DNA of 64,000 bases from UBA1127 sp034422455 (GCA_034422455.1 DAOUJQ010000023.1:1-64000), one strand, 5' to 3'. Counted from the stretch's first letter, positions 52,953 through 61,526 are shown. The notes: generated from the sequence alone by a model not told the origin. Numbers and translations are program-made.

Positions 52953-53002
52953 GGCAATCCGTTCAGGTGGCCCTTCGACGGGCTCAGGGCGAACGGATTG
53001 CC
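52953..53002. repeat. Family A repeat in a 12-bp-stem hairpin
   Basis: The arms GGCAATCCGTTC (52953-52964) and GAACGGATTGCC (52991-53002) enclose a family A core in reverse orientation, between the Rieske gene and selenoprotein copy C. It might attenuate transcription between them. Confidence 0.85.
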
Positions 53003-53009
53003 GGTTGCG

Positions 53010-54329
53010 CTACGTCATGGCCACCCAGGAGACGGGGACGCCGGCGTCGGCGTCGCGGGCCTTCTCCGTCTCGGCCTGCCAGTCGGCGCCCTCCGGCAAG
53101 ATGGCCGACGCCGGCCGGACTCGGCACAGCCGCGGGTCAGTGATGACGGGCGGCAGGGTGCCGTCCTCCATGAACTCGCGGGCGGACCGCATCAGGCGCT
53201 GGCGCACGTGGATAATCATGCGGTCGCTGGTGCCCAGGTGCTCCTTGGTACGGTCGTAGATGGTGCCCATGGTCTCGGTCATGGCGCGGTCCTGCAGGTT
53301 GCCGCCGCGCGGGATGCCGGACATGTTGACGGTCTTCTGGATGTCGTAGTTCAGCAGGTAGTCGTTGGTGCGGTTGGCCGTCGTGTGGTAGCGGGTGCGC
53401 GGGTCCGGGGTCTCCGGCACGTAGCCGCCGGCGTGGCGGAAGGGGTCGGCGGAGCGGGCCTGCTCCTCCTCCGAGATGGCGCCCTCCAGCCGGCCGTGCA
53501 TGTTGATGAGCATGTGGTAGTCGTCGTCGAGGGGCACCCAAGCCTTGGCGGTGCAGCCGTTGGGGGCGCCCGCGGCGATCATGGTGTAGTAGGGCATGAC
53601 GTACTGGGTGATGCGGTGCCAGCGCTCGCCCTGGTCGTTCCACCAGCGCTTGGCGGAGTAGACGGCGCCGTAGGGCTTAGGGACGACGTCGAGGGTCGGG
53701 GCGCGGTCGTCCATCCAGGAGCCGCGGCCCCATCCGGGCGCCTCCGGGGCGTCGGGCCTGATGCGGCCGTGGATGAAGGGGACGTGGGAAGAGTCCAGAT
53801 CGCCCTCCAGCCCCTGCACCCAGTTGCACTCCTCGATCATGATGCTGGGCTCGAAGACCTGGTCGATGGGGAGGGTGTTGACCTCGAACTCCGGAAAGGG
53901 CGGGGGCGTCTCGCGCGGGCCCATGTAGGTCCAGACCATCCGGTTGACCTCGCGGCACGGGTAGGCGATGGCGCGGACCTTGTCCTTGAAGTTGCTCTCT
54001 GCGGGCTCGTTGGGCATGTCGAGACATGCGCCGGTGACGTCGAACTTCCAGCCGTGGTAGTTGCAGGCGAGGCCGGCGTGCTCGTTGCGGCCGAAGAAGA
54101 GGGACGCGCCCCGGTGGGGGCAGTTCTCGGCGACGAGGCCGACATCGCCGTTGGAGTCGCGGAAGGCGACGAGGTCCTCGCCGAGGAGGCGGACGCGCTT
54201 CATGGGGCCGTCGCGCTCCGGCAGGTCGCGAGACGGCAGGAAGGGGTGCCAGAACTGACGCAGCAGGGCGCCCATGGGCGTGCCGGGGCCGACTCGCGTA
54301 AGGAACTCGTTGTCAGCGGGGGTTAACAT
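53010..54329 (-). CDS. Rieske-type aromatic ring-hydroxylating oxygenase, alpha subunit 1
   Basis: A 439-aa oxygenase. The Rieske 2Fe-2S ligands are C70-x-H72 (ENCPHRG) and C89-x-x-H92 (CNYHGW). The mononuclear iron site is in NWVQGLEGDLDSSHVPFIHG, with H182 and H187 and the bridging D179. The layout fits the phthalate-4,5-dioxygenase oxygenase type, which works with a separate reductase; none is adjacent. It is nearly identical over most of its length to the next gene. AGGGAGGG precedes the ATG. Confidence 0.93.
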   Translation of the reverse strand: MLTPADNEFLTRVGPGTPMGALLRQFWHPFLPSRDLPERDGPMKRVRLLGEDLVAFRDSNGDVGLVAENCPHRGASLFFGRNEHAGLACNYHGWKFDVTGACLDMPNEPAESNFKDKVRAIAYPCREVNRMVWTYMGPRETPPPFPEFEVNTLPIDQVFEPSIMIEECNWVQGLEGDLDSSHVPFIHGRIRPDAPEAPGWGRGSWMDDRAPTLDVVPKPYGAVYSAKRWWNDQGERWHRITQYVMPYYTMIAAGAPNGCTAKAWVPLDDDYHMLINMHGRLEGAISEEEQARSADPFRHAGGYVPETPDPRTRYHTTANRTNDYLLNYDIQKTVNMSGIPRGGNLQDRAMTETMGTIYDRTKEHLGTSDRMIIHVRQRLMRSAREFMEDGTLPPVITDPRLCRVRPASAILPEGADWQAETEKARDADAGVPVSWVAMT

Positions 54330-54389
54330 CGTGCCCTCCCTTGCTGTTTGGCTCAGCGGGGCATCACCCCCGCGTCAACTCCCCCGGCG

Positions 54390-54482
54390 GGCAATCCGTC
54401 CGTTCGACCCTTCGACAGGCTCAGGGCGAACGGATCGCCCCACTCCCCCCATTCCTCTGGGTTCCTGCCTCCGCAGGAACGA
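54390..54482. repeat. Family A and B repeats between the Rieske genes
   Basis: A reverse family A core with GTTCGACCCTTCGACAGGCT (54410-54432) and a reverse family B unit (54457-54482). Confidence 0.8.
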
Positions 54483-54491
54483 CGAGAGGCG

Positions 54492-55811
54492 CTAGGTGAG
54501 CGGGACCCAGGAGACTGGGACGCCGGCGTCGGAGTCGCGGGCCGCCGCCGTCTCGGCCTGCCAGTCGGCGCCCTCCGGCAGGATGGCCGACGCCGACCGG
54601 ACCCGGTACAGCGACGTGTCGTCGACGTGGGCCGGGGGAGCGCCGTCCTCCATCAGCTCCCGGGCGGCCTTCATCAGCCGCTGGCGGACGGCGATGATCA
54701 TGCGGTCACTGGTGCCCAGGTGCTCCTTGGTGCGGTCGTAGATGGGGCCCATCGTCTCGGTCATGGCGCGGTCCTGCAGGTTGCCGCCGCGGGGGATGCC
54801 GGACATGTTGACCCGACGCTGGATGTCGTAGTTCAGGGCGTAGTCGTTCAGCCTGTTGGCCGCCGTGTGGTAGCGGGTGCGCGGGTCCGGGGTCTCCTCC
54901 ACGTAGCCGCCGGAGTTGGCGTAGGGGTTGGCCGACCGGTTCTGCTCCTCCTCGGAGATCGTGCCCTCGAGGCGGCCGTGCATGTTGATGAGCATGTGGA
55001 ACTCGTCGTCGATGGGCACCCAGGCCCTGGCCGAGCAGCTGTTGGGCTGGCCGGCGGCGATCATGGTGAAGTAGGGCATGACGTACTGGGTGATGCGGTG
55101 CCACCGCTCGCCCTGGTCGTTCCACACACGCTTGGCGGAGTAGACGGCGCCGTAGGGCTTGGGGATGACGTCGAGGGTCGGCGCGCGGTCATCCACCCAA
55201 GAGCCGCGGCCCCAGCCGGGCTCGTCCGGCGTGTCCTTGGCGATGCGGCCGTGGATGAAGGGGACATGGGAGGAGTCCAGGTCGCCCTCGAGCCCCTGGA
55301 TCCAGTTGCACTCCTCCACCATGATGCCCGGCTCGAAGACTTGGTCTATGGGGAGGGTGTTGACCTCGAACTGGGGGAAGGGGGGCGGGGTCTCCCGCGG
55401 GCCCATGTAGGTCCAGACCATCCGGTTGACCTCTCGGCAGGGGTAGGCGATGGCGCGGACCTTGTCCTTGAAGTTGCTCTCGGCGGGCTCGTTGGGCATG
55501 TCCAAGCAGGCGCCGGTGACGTCGAACTTCCAGCCGTGGTAGTTGCAGGCGAGGCCGGCGTGCTCGTTGCGGCCGAAGAAGAGGGACGCACCCCGGTGGG
55601 GGCAGTTCTCGGCGACGAGGCCGACGTCGCCGTTGGAGTCGCGGAAGGCGACGAGGTCCTCGCCGAGGAGGCGGACGCGCTTCATGGGGCCGTCGCGCTC
55701 CGGCAGGTCGCGGGACGGCAGGAAGGGGTGCCAGAACTGGCGGAGCAGGTCGCCCATGGGCGTGCCGGGGCCGACTCGCGTAAGGAATTCGTTGTCAGCG
55801 GGGGTAAGCAT
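54492..55811 (-). CDS. Rieske-type aromatic ring-hydroxylating oxygenase, alpha subunit 2
   Basis: A 439-aa paralog of the gene at 53010 with the same Rieske and iron-site motifs (CPHRG, CNYHGW, EGDLDSSHVPFIHG). The first 170 residues differ at only a few places; most changes are in the catalytic domain (for example RIAKDTPDEPGWG against RIRPDAPEAPGWG, and the region 355-400). So the two keep the electron-transfer half constant and diverge around the substrate pocket. It is first of the probable five-gene operon. Confidence 0.93.
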   Translation of the reverse strand: MLTPADNEFLTRVGPGTPMGDLLRQFWHPFLPSRDLPERDGPMKRVRLLGEDLVAFRDSNGDVGLVAENCPHRGASLFFGRNEHAGLACNYHGWKFDVTGACLDMPNEPAESNFKDKVRAIAYPCREVNRMVWTYMGPRETPPPFPQFEVNTLPIDQVFEPGIMVEECNWIQGLEGDLDSSHVPFIHGRIAKDTPDEPGWGRGSWVDDRAPTLDVIPKPYGAVYSAKRVWNDQGERWHRITQYVMPYFTMIAAGQPNSCSARAWVPIDDEFHMLINMHGRLEGTISEEEQNRSANPYANSGGYVEETPDPRTRYHTAANRLNDYALNYDIQRRVNMSGIPRGGNLQDRAMTETMGPIYDRTKEHLGTSDRMIIAVRQRLMKAARELMEDGAPPAHVDDTSLYRVRSASAILPEGADWQAETAAARDSDAGVPVSWVPLT

Positions 55812-56314
55812 GGTGATCTCCCTTCACGTATACGGTCTGGGCGGGGTGGGAAAGTACGCCACAGTTTCCGCGCGCGAGGGGCTTCTGTCAACCGTCCGCG
55901 CGGGCGGGTGAAGCAGGGGGAGAGGAATGACGGAAACGACTCCGAACCGTTGTAGCTAGAGCCGATTCGATCGTCAAAAACGACTCTATCTGCAGACCAG
56001 TCGTTTTCGAAGGACGACTCGTAGCTAAATCGGAACGACTCAGATAGGAAAACGAAAGTTTCCGAGAAAAAAAGCAAACGACACTCCTCTGCTGAGTGTG
56101 GCCGAAGACTGTGGTGCAGCATGCCATGGGGCCAGCGTAGGGGCGCCGGGGACGGGGGCGCAAGGAGCGGGTGGCAGGGGAGGGCAACCACGAGGGTTGT
56201 CCCTACGGCCCCGCCCCTCTGGGTTCCTGCCTTCGCAGGAACGACGAGATTGGGATTGGACGGCCCTTCGACAAGCTCAGGGCGAACGGGGGCGGGCAAC
56301 CACGAGGGTTGCCC
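55812..56314. other. 503-bp gene-free region upstream of the Rieske operon
   Basis: An AT-richer stretch (55940-56095) has nested inverted repeats (see 55962-56033). A repeat cluster follows: C (56182-56208), B (56209-56250), A (56262-56288), C (56294-56320). It should hold the operon promoter, but no clear -35/-10 pair stands out. Confidence 0.7.
55962..56033. repeat. Nested inverted repeat, possible relative of the nested-hairpin family
   Basis: Inner stem AAAACGACT/AGTCGTTTT (55977-55985 with 55999-56007) with a 13-nt loop containing TATCTGCA, and an outer CCGATT/AATCGG. It has the same layout and loop length as the element at 46092, but different stem sequence. Confidence 0.5.
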
Positions 56315-56320
56315 CTACGG
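56182..56320. repeat. Composite C-B-A-C repeat cluster
   Basis: Two family C units (GGGCAACCACGAGGGTTG) flank one B and one A unit, overlapping the 3' end of the ribokinase gene at its last codons. Confidence 0.85.
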
Positions 56321-57256
56321 GTGGGAGTGCAAGAGCCGCTCGACCTCGGCGCGGTCCGGCATGGCGTCCCGCGCTCCGCGCCTGGTGACGACGAGCGCGC
56401 CGGCAGCGGACGCAAAGCGAAGGGCGCGCTCGACCGGCTGTCCCTCGGCGAGGGCAACGGCGAGGGCTCCGGCGAAACCGTCTCCGGCGGCCACCGTATC
56501 GACCGCTTCGACCTGAAAGGCAGCGACGTGTCCGGAGCCCTCTTTAGATGCGTAAACGACGCCACCCTCACCCAATTTGACGAGGGCCGTCCCGGCGCCT
56601 CGTGACCGGAGTATTCGCGCCGCCTCATGTGCGGAGTCTATGTCGTCAATCACGACGCCGGTCAGGGCTTTAGCTTCGGACTGGTTGGGGGCAAGGATGT
56701 CGAAGAATTCGTAAGACGAGAAGGGAATGGCCGATGGTGGAGCGGGGTCAAAGATGACGCGAACTCCCATTCGTCGAGCGATTTGCGCAGCCGCCAGCGA
56801 AACATCAAAGGGGATTTCCATTTGCAGGAGGAGGGCATCCGCTCCGTCGAGGACGCGACCGGCGGCCTCGACCTGGACTGCGTCGCACGCCATATTCGCC
56901 CCGTAGATGCCCACAATGCAGTTTTGCCCCTCATCGTCGAGCAGAATGACGGCAATGCCCGACGACGAGCCGGGCGTGGTCACCACGTCCGAGACATCGA
57001 CCCCGTTGGCTTCCAGGTCTGCAATCAACATGGGGCCGAACACGTCGTCTCCCACCCGGCCGACCATGCGCACATCCGCGCCGAGACGGGCGGCCGCTAC
57101 GGCCTGATTCGCTCCCTTACCTCCGGGCAGGGCGGCAAAGCCGTCCCCCATCACCGTCTCGCCGGGCTTTGGCAGCGCTGGGGCCACCGCAACCAAGTCC
57201 ACGTTGATGCTGCCAAGCGCGACGATCCTGGGCCGGAATGCAGTTGCCGGGTTCAT
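56315..57256 (-). CDS. rbsK: Ribokinase (PfkB family)
   Basis: A 313-aa sugar kinase. GGKGANQAVAAARLG (about 44-58) binds ribose, and VDTVAAGDGFAGALAVAL near 249 holds the catalytic Asp and anion hole. LGSINVDLV at the start and DPAPPSAIP are typical of ribokinase. It phosphorylates ribose at C5, though other sugars are possible. Codon use is less GC-rich than usual here. Confidence 0.9.
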   Translation of the reverse strand: MNPATAFRPRIVALGSINVDLVAVAPALPKPGETVMGDGFAALPGGKGANQAVAAARLGADVRMVGRVGDDVFGPMLIADLEANGVDVSDVVTTPGSSSGIAVILLDDEGQNCIVGIYGANMACDAVQVEAAGRVLDGADALLLQMEIPFDVSLAAAQIARRMGVRVIFDPAPPSAIPFSSYEFFDILAPNQSEAKALTGVVIDDIDSAHEAARILRSRGAGTALVKLGEGGVVYASKEGSGHVAAFQVEAVDTVAAGDGFAGALAVALAEGQPVERALRFASAAGALVVTRRGARDAMPDRAEVERLLHSHP

Positions 57257-57290
57257 CTCAATAGGCCGTCCTTCAAGGGGCAGTCCTTCC

Positions 57291-57650
57291 CTACGTCTCC
57301 CGCGCGTCCAGCTCCCGGACGAGGGTTTCGGGGGCGATGGCGCGGTAGCTCTCCTCGATCCAGTCGAGCAGGAGCTCGACGGGCGGGGCGTCGTCGTCCG
57401 TGAAGCGCATCTCGACCCAGCCGCTCTTGCCGAGGTTATAGCCGGCGGGCTTTGCGATGGGCAACGTGAGGGCCGCCTCCGATGAGTGGGGCAGCTTGAC
57501 CGACATGCCGAAGCCCGTCGACGGGACGCCGAAGAAGGCGAAAACTTTTTTGCCGACCTTCGCGGCGCTCTCGCCCCAAGGGTGGTCCTCCCACGCGCCG
57601 GGGAGGCCGAGGGCGTACTCCCTGAGGGTGTCCTTGAGGGGGCTGTCCAC
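57291..57650 (-). CDS. MmcQ/YjbR-family protein
   Basis: A 119-aa protein with the YjbR fold pattern: LREYALGLPGAWEDHPWGESAAKVGKKVFAFFG, then LPIAKPAGYNLGKSGWVEMRF and WIEESYRAIAP. Family members bind DNA weakly or are of unknown role. The GTG start has GGAGG 8 nt upstream. Confidence 0.88.
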   Translation of the reverse strand: MDSPLKDTLREYALGLPGAWEDHPWGESAAKVGKKVFAFFGVPSTGFGMSVKLPHSSEAALTLPIAKPAGYNLGKSGWVEMRFTDDDAPPVELLLDWIEESYRAIAPETLVRELDARET

Positions 57651-58192
57651 GCCGCGCGCCTCCGTCCGTCCTGGTCTCGCGGGAGGGTAGCACTGCGCGG
57701 CGGGGCGTGCCAACGGGGGTGTGCGGGGCCGAATTTTTTCCTGCGTCCGGCGCAGCTGCGGGGATTCGTCTTGCTTTTCGTGTTGAAGCTGAGTTGGCAC
57801 GTTGCAGATACAACACGGATATTACCCGAGGGGAAGCGAATCCCGGCCCTTCGACAGGCTCAGGGGGAACGGGTGGCGGGGCGGTTGTGCTGTTGTGGCG
57901 GCGGTGCATGGGGCGAGGGTAGCGGGGAGGACGGCGTTCTCGCGAGGGGGTGGTGGCAGGGGGGTGCCCGTTCATCCTTCGATTTCCCTCAGGACGAACG
58001 GGGGAGGTTGGGGCCGCGAGCGTGGTCCGTCGCGGGGTTCCCCCCACCCATACCCCGCCCCTCTGGGTTCCTGCCTGCGCAGGAACGACGGGGAGGGCGA
58101 TTGACGGCTGTCGACGGCGGGGCTAGGGTACGTGCACCATCGACATCGCATCGACACACGGCGCGCCGCCATCGGGCGGCAAGGAGGGCGCA
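57651..58192. other. 542-bp gene-free, repeat-rich region
   Basis: It contains a nested-hairpin element (57763-57842), family A copies (57845-57870 and a degenerate one at 57970-57995), a family B unit with AACCCAGAGG-like flank (58059-58090) and one more CACCACCCCCTCGCG-type stretch on the minus strand near 57950. No gene seen. Confidence 0.8.
57763..57842. repeat. Nested-hairpin element, copy 4 (opposite orientation)
   Basis: Read on the minus strand: outer GATTCGCTT against AAGACGAATC (one extra base), inner TGTTGTATCTG/CAGCTTCAACA, 13-nt loop with CAACGTGCCAACT, and AATAT before the inner stem as in copy 3. Confidence 0.75.
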
Positions 58193-58675
58193 ATGCCAAA
58201 GGTGACGTCGCTGGGCCACATCGGCCTGCACTGCTACGACTACCCGACGATGCTCGACTTCTACACCCGCGTGCTGGGGTTCACGGTGACGGACGCGTTC
58301 CCGAGCGGCACGGCCTGCTTCCTGTCGGCGCGGCCGGCGGAGGAGCACCACGAGATCCTGCTGACCAGCGGCCGGACGGCGGCGGAGGACGCGAAGCTGG
58401 TGCAGCAGATCTCCATGCACGTGGGGAGCCTGGAGGACCTGAAGGCGTTCCACAAGCTCTTCCAGGAGGAGGGGGTCAAGGAGGAGCGGATCATCACCCA
58501 CGGGAACACGGCGAGCATCTACTTCCGCGACCCGGAGAACAACTACCTGGAGGTCTACTACTCCATTCCCGTCGAGTGGCCGCAGCCCTTCGGCGAGCCC
58601 ATCGACCTGGACCAGGACGACGACGCCATCCTGGCGCAGATCGCGGAGATACGGGCGGCGAGCGGGAAGGGGTAG
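58193..58675 (+). CDS. VOC-superfamily (glyoxalase/extradiol dioxygenase fold) protein
   Basis: A 160-aa single-module VOC protein. LGHIGLHCYDYPTMLDFYTRVLGF at the start and IYFRDPENNYLEVYY at the end are the paired beta-alpha-beta signatures; H9, H76 and E142 are the likely metal ligands. Similar short proteins include glyoxalases and ring-cleavage dioxygenases. AAGGAGG precedes the ATG. Confidence 0.88.
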   Translation: MPKVTSLGHIGLHCYDYPTMLDFYTRVLGFTVTDAFPSGTACFLSARPAEEHHEILLTSGRTAAEDAKLVQQISMHVGSLEDLKAFHKLFQEEGVKEERIITHGNTASIYFRDPENNYLEVYYSIPVEWPQPFGEPIDLDQDDDAILAQIAEIRAASGKG

Positions 58676-58683
58676 GGGCTTTC

Positions 58684-58715
58684 GGCAGCGCCCTTCGACA
58701 GGCTCAGGGCAAGCG
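58684..58715. repeat. Family A repeat (reverse)
   Basis: CCCTTCGACAGGCTCAGGGC between two convergent genes. Confidence 0.8.
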
Positions 58716-58719
58716 GGGG

Positions 58720-58983
58720 CTAGTTCCTCCGCAGAAACCGCGTGAACTCCTCGTGGTCTACTTTGCGGCCCTCACGGATGCTGAGGATGGCGTACTGGAT
58801 GAACATGCGGGCCAGGCCGGCGTGCTCCAGGGCGTCGGCGCCCATGACGACGCGGGGGGTGTCGTCGGTGAAGAAGACCTCGACCTCCTGGGGCTGCTCG
58901 TGGTCCAACTCCAGCGCCACGGTCACGCCCGTGCTCTCCTCGATGCGCTGCCGCATGCGGTGGATGAAGGTGTCGTCGTCCAT
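58720..58983 (-). CDS. Small hypothetical protein
   Basis: An 87-aa acidic protein (MDDDTFIHRMRQRIEE...) with a strand-rich middle (TVALELDHEQPQEVEVFFTDDTPRVVMG) and a C-terminal amphipathic helix. I do not recognise it. It starts 14 bp after the MFS gene stop and is probably cotranscribed. Confidence 0.72.
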   Translation of the reverse strand: MDDDTFIHRMRQRIEESTGVTVALELDHEQPQEVEVFFTDDTPRVVMGADALEHAGLARMFIQYAILSIREGRKVDHEEFTRFLRRN

Positions 58984-58997
58984 GGCGTGGCCGCGCC

Positions 58998-60272
58998 CTA
59001 TGCCCGCGCCGCTGCCGCCCTGGCGGAGGTCGGGATGCCGTGGAGGTAGACCTGGCGCATGGCGGCCACGAGGATGCTCACGACGACGATGGCCGCGAAC
59101 CCGACGCCCAGGAACGTCAGCAGCGTCGATACGCCGATGTAGTCGACCAGAAAGCCGTTCACGAGGTTGAAGACGGCCATGGTGCCGCCAAGGTTGACCT
59201 GGTTGAGGCCGCTGATGCGCCCCCGCATCTCGTCGGGCGCCAGGAGCTGCACCTTGGAGGTCAGCAGCGCCATGAAGGCGGCCTGCGACGCGCCCATGAA
59301 CCCCGCGGAGACGATGGCCATGGTGAGTGAGCCAGCCGCCGCCAGCCCCAGCATGGAGAGCCCGCTGACGACGCCGGTCACCAGCAGCATGCGGCCCCGC
59401 CACGCGTCCTGCCGTACCCCGGCGATCATGATCGACGAGACGAGCCCGCCCGCGCCGACGCCCATCATCAGGTAGCTGACGCCCTCGCGGCCCGCGTCGA
59501 GCACGTTGAAGGACACGGCCGGGAAGAGGGCCTCGAAGGACATGGTCATGGCGCAGTGGAAGGCGACGACGACAAAGAGGGCCCGGAGATACGGGTGCCT
59601 GGCCACAAAGCCAATCGCCGACTTCATGCTGCTCACGACGTTCGAGCCGCGGCCCAGGTTGCCGGTGGCGCGCGTCTGGATGCGGTGCACCATGAGGACG
59701 CCGACGGCGTAGAAGACGGCGCAGGCGACGAAGGCCATGCCCGACCCCCAGACGAGGAGCAGTGGCGCGATGACGGCGGGGCCGAAGAGCCGCGATCCCT
59801 GCTGCGTGGCGGAGTTCAGGGACACGGCGTTCAGCAGCGTGTCGCGGGGGACGAGGTTGGGCACCAGCGACGCCGTCGCGGTCATCTGGAAGGTGCGGGC
59901 GGTGCCGTTCAGCACGGACAGGACCATGAGGTGCCACAGCTCCAGGCTGCCGGTCAGCGCCAGCAGGGCGAGGACGGCGTTGTTGGCGGTGTTGGCCCAA
60001 TAGGCGGCGGCGAGGACGTCGCGGCGGTTGAAGCGGTCGGCGAGGTAGCCGGCGAGGGGCGGGATGAGGAAGCGGGGGCCCATGGCGGCGAAGGTGACGA
60101 TGCCGACCGTGCCGGACGAGCCGGTCATCTCATAGACCAGGGTGCCGCGGGCGACGATGAGGGCCCAGTAGGCCGAGGCGCCGCCCATGGCCGCGACCCA
60201 CAGCCACCGGAAGTCCGAGTACGCCAGCGCGGCGAGGTACCGGGACGCCACGCCGCCGAGGGGGTTCATCAT
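58998..60272 (-). CDS. MFS transporter
   Basis: About 424 aa, 12 hydrophobic segments. The GYLADRFNRRDVL loop between helices 2 and 3 is the MFS signature, and DEMRGRISGLNQ between helices 10 and 11 is typical of the EntS/TCR_3-like export group. It is likely an efflux pump; substrate unknown. The start is taken as the first of two adjacent ATGs; an in-frame start 48 nt earlier is possible. Confidence 0.88.
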   Translation of the reverse strand: MMNPLGGVASRYLAALAYSDFRWLWVAAMGGASAYWALIVARGTLVYEMTGSSGTVGIVTFAAMGPRFLIPPLAGYLADRFNRRDVLAAAYWANTANNAVLALLALTGSLELWHLMVLSVLNGTARTFQMTATASLVPNLVPRDTLLNAVSLNSATQQGSRLFGPAVIAPLLLVWGSGMAFVACAVFYAVGVLMVHRIQTRATGNLGRGSNVVSSMKSAIGFVARHPYLRALFVVVAFHCAMTMSFEALFPAVSFNVLDAGREGVSYLMMGVGAGGLVSSIMIAGVRQDAWRGRMLLVTGVVSGLSMLGLAAAGSLTMAIVSAGFMGASQAAFMALLTSKVQLLAPDEMRGRISGLNQVNLGGTMAVFNLVNGFLVDYIGVSTLLTFLGVGFAAIVVVSILVAAMRQVYLHGIPTSARAAAARA

Positions 60273-60386
60273 CGAGCGCCGCCTCTGCCGGAGGAGGGAG
60301 TTGGGGGCATTATCGCCCACGGTGGCAGGCGCGGCAACGCGGGGGTGTGGGTGCTACAGTGGTGTACGGAGGTTCTTATCGCGCCT

Positions 60387-61526
60387 GTGGAGCATTCCCG
60401 AAGCAACACCGCCGTAGGCATCGTCGGGGCCGTCGCGCTGATGGCGGCGCTGGCCGTGGCGCTGGCCGCGTGCACGGGGGAGGACGCCGACCCCGCCGCC
60501 GGCGAGCGGGCGATCGAGGTGGCGGAGGAAGTCCAACCCCGGGAACAGCCCGTCGAGGCCATTGCCGACGAGAACGCCGTGCTGAAGGCCTCACCCCTCC
60601 CGGCGAAGGAGGAATTGGCCGAGCAGAAGGAGAAGGCGCCCACGCCGGCGGGGAGCACGGCCGTGGAGAGGACCGCCAGGCTCGTGGAGGAGTCCGGCGG
60701 CGAGGTGCACTACATCGACCACGCTGAACGGGGAGACCGCACCGTACTGGCATTGCCGTCGGAGGTCGTCCCCGGCGAGACGCCGCTCATCGTGTCCCTC
60801 CACGGCTTCGGCGCGGACTCCGTGTGGCAGTCGGTGTACGTGCCCCTCCACGAGCGCGTGAACATGGACGGGTTCGCGCTGCTGCTGCCCAACGGGATAC
60901 GCGACGCCGACGGCAACCGCTTCTGGAACCCCACCGACAGGTGCTGCGAGGCCGGCAAAGTCGGCGAGGACGACGTCGCCTACCTGACGGAGCTGGTCGC
61001 AGAGGCACGGAAGGTCAGCGACTTCGGGCCGGTGTACTTCTTCGGCTACTCCAACGGCGGGTTCATGGCGCACCAGATGGCGTGCAAGGGCCTGCCCGGC
61101 CTCCGCGCGGTCGCCAGCCTGGCGGGCACGAGCTACGTCGAGGACTCGAGCTGCGAGGGCGCGCCTCCCGTGTCCGTGTTGCACGTCCACGGCACCGAGG
61201 ACCGCGTGATCCGGTTCGACGGCGACGTGAGCGTGCGCGTCGTGAATGACGACGGCGAGGCGGCGTTCTACGCGGGGGCCCACGACATGGCCGCGCGCTG
61301 GAGCAGCCTCGCGGGCTGCGAGTGGCCCGCGGAAGCGCAGCCCTACGCTTCGCTGGACTTCGACCGGTTCGTGCCGGGCGCCGAGACCCAGGCGTACCGC
61401 GTCGATTCGGGCTGCGCAGGGGATGTCACCATCGAGCTCTGGGCGGGCGAGGGCAGCGGCCATTTCGCCGCCTACGACGAGGCGTTCGTGGACGCGCTGC
61501 TGGACTGGCTGCTGGCGCGGGGGTAG
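60387..61526 (+). CDS. Lipoprotein alpha/beta-hydrolase, LpqC/PHB depolymerase-like
   Basis: A 379-aa secreted esterase. The signal peptide ends in lipobox AVALAAC (C29). A linker rich in Glu, Pro and Ala (30-95) leads to the hydrolase: LHGFGA (138-143), the nucleophile elbow GYSNGG with S222, the acid in HVHGTEDRV and the His in GEGSGHFAAYDE. It matches the polyhydroxybutyrate depolymerase/feruloyl esterase-like group, so it may attack polyesters or aromatic esters outside the cell. GTG start; GGAGG lies rather far (14 nt) upstream. TGCTACAGT at 60352-60360 is a probable extended -10. Confidence 0.88.
   Translation: MEHSRSNTAVGIVGAVALMAALAVALAACTGEDADPAAGERAIEVAEEVQPREQPVEAIADENAVLKASPLPAKEELAEQKEKAPTPAGSTAVERTARLVEESGGEVHYIDHAERGDRTVLALPSEVVPGETPLIVSLHGFGADSVWQSVYVPLHERVNMDGFALLLPNGIRDADGNRFWNPTDRCCEAGKVGEDDVAYLTELVAEARKVSDFGPVYFFGYSNGGFMAHQMACKGLPGLRAVASLAGTSYVEDSSCEGAPPVSVLHVHGTEDRVIRFDGDVSVRVVNDDGEAAFYAGAHDMAARWSSLAGCEWPAEAQPYASLDFDRFVPGAETQAYRVDSGCAGDVTIELWAGEGSGHFAAYDEAFVDALLDWLLARG

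Noticed and set aside
59556..60386. A long N-terminal extension of the lipoprotein esterase
   Set aside because: It runs through the opposite-strand MFS gene, has shadow-frame composition, and would bury the signal peptide and lipobox that start near 60387.
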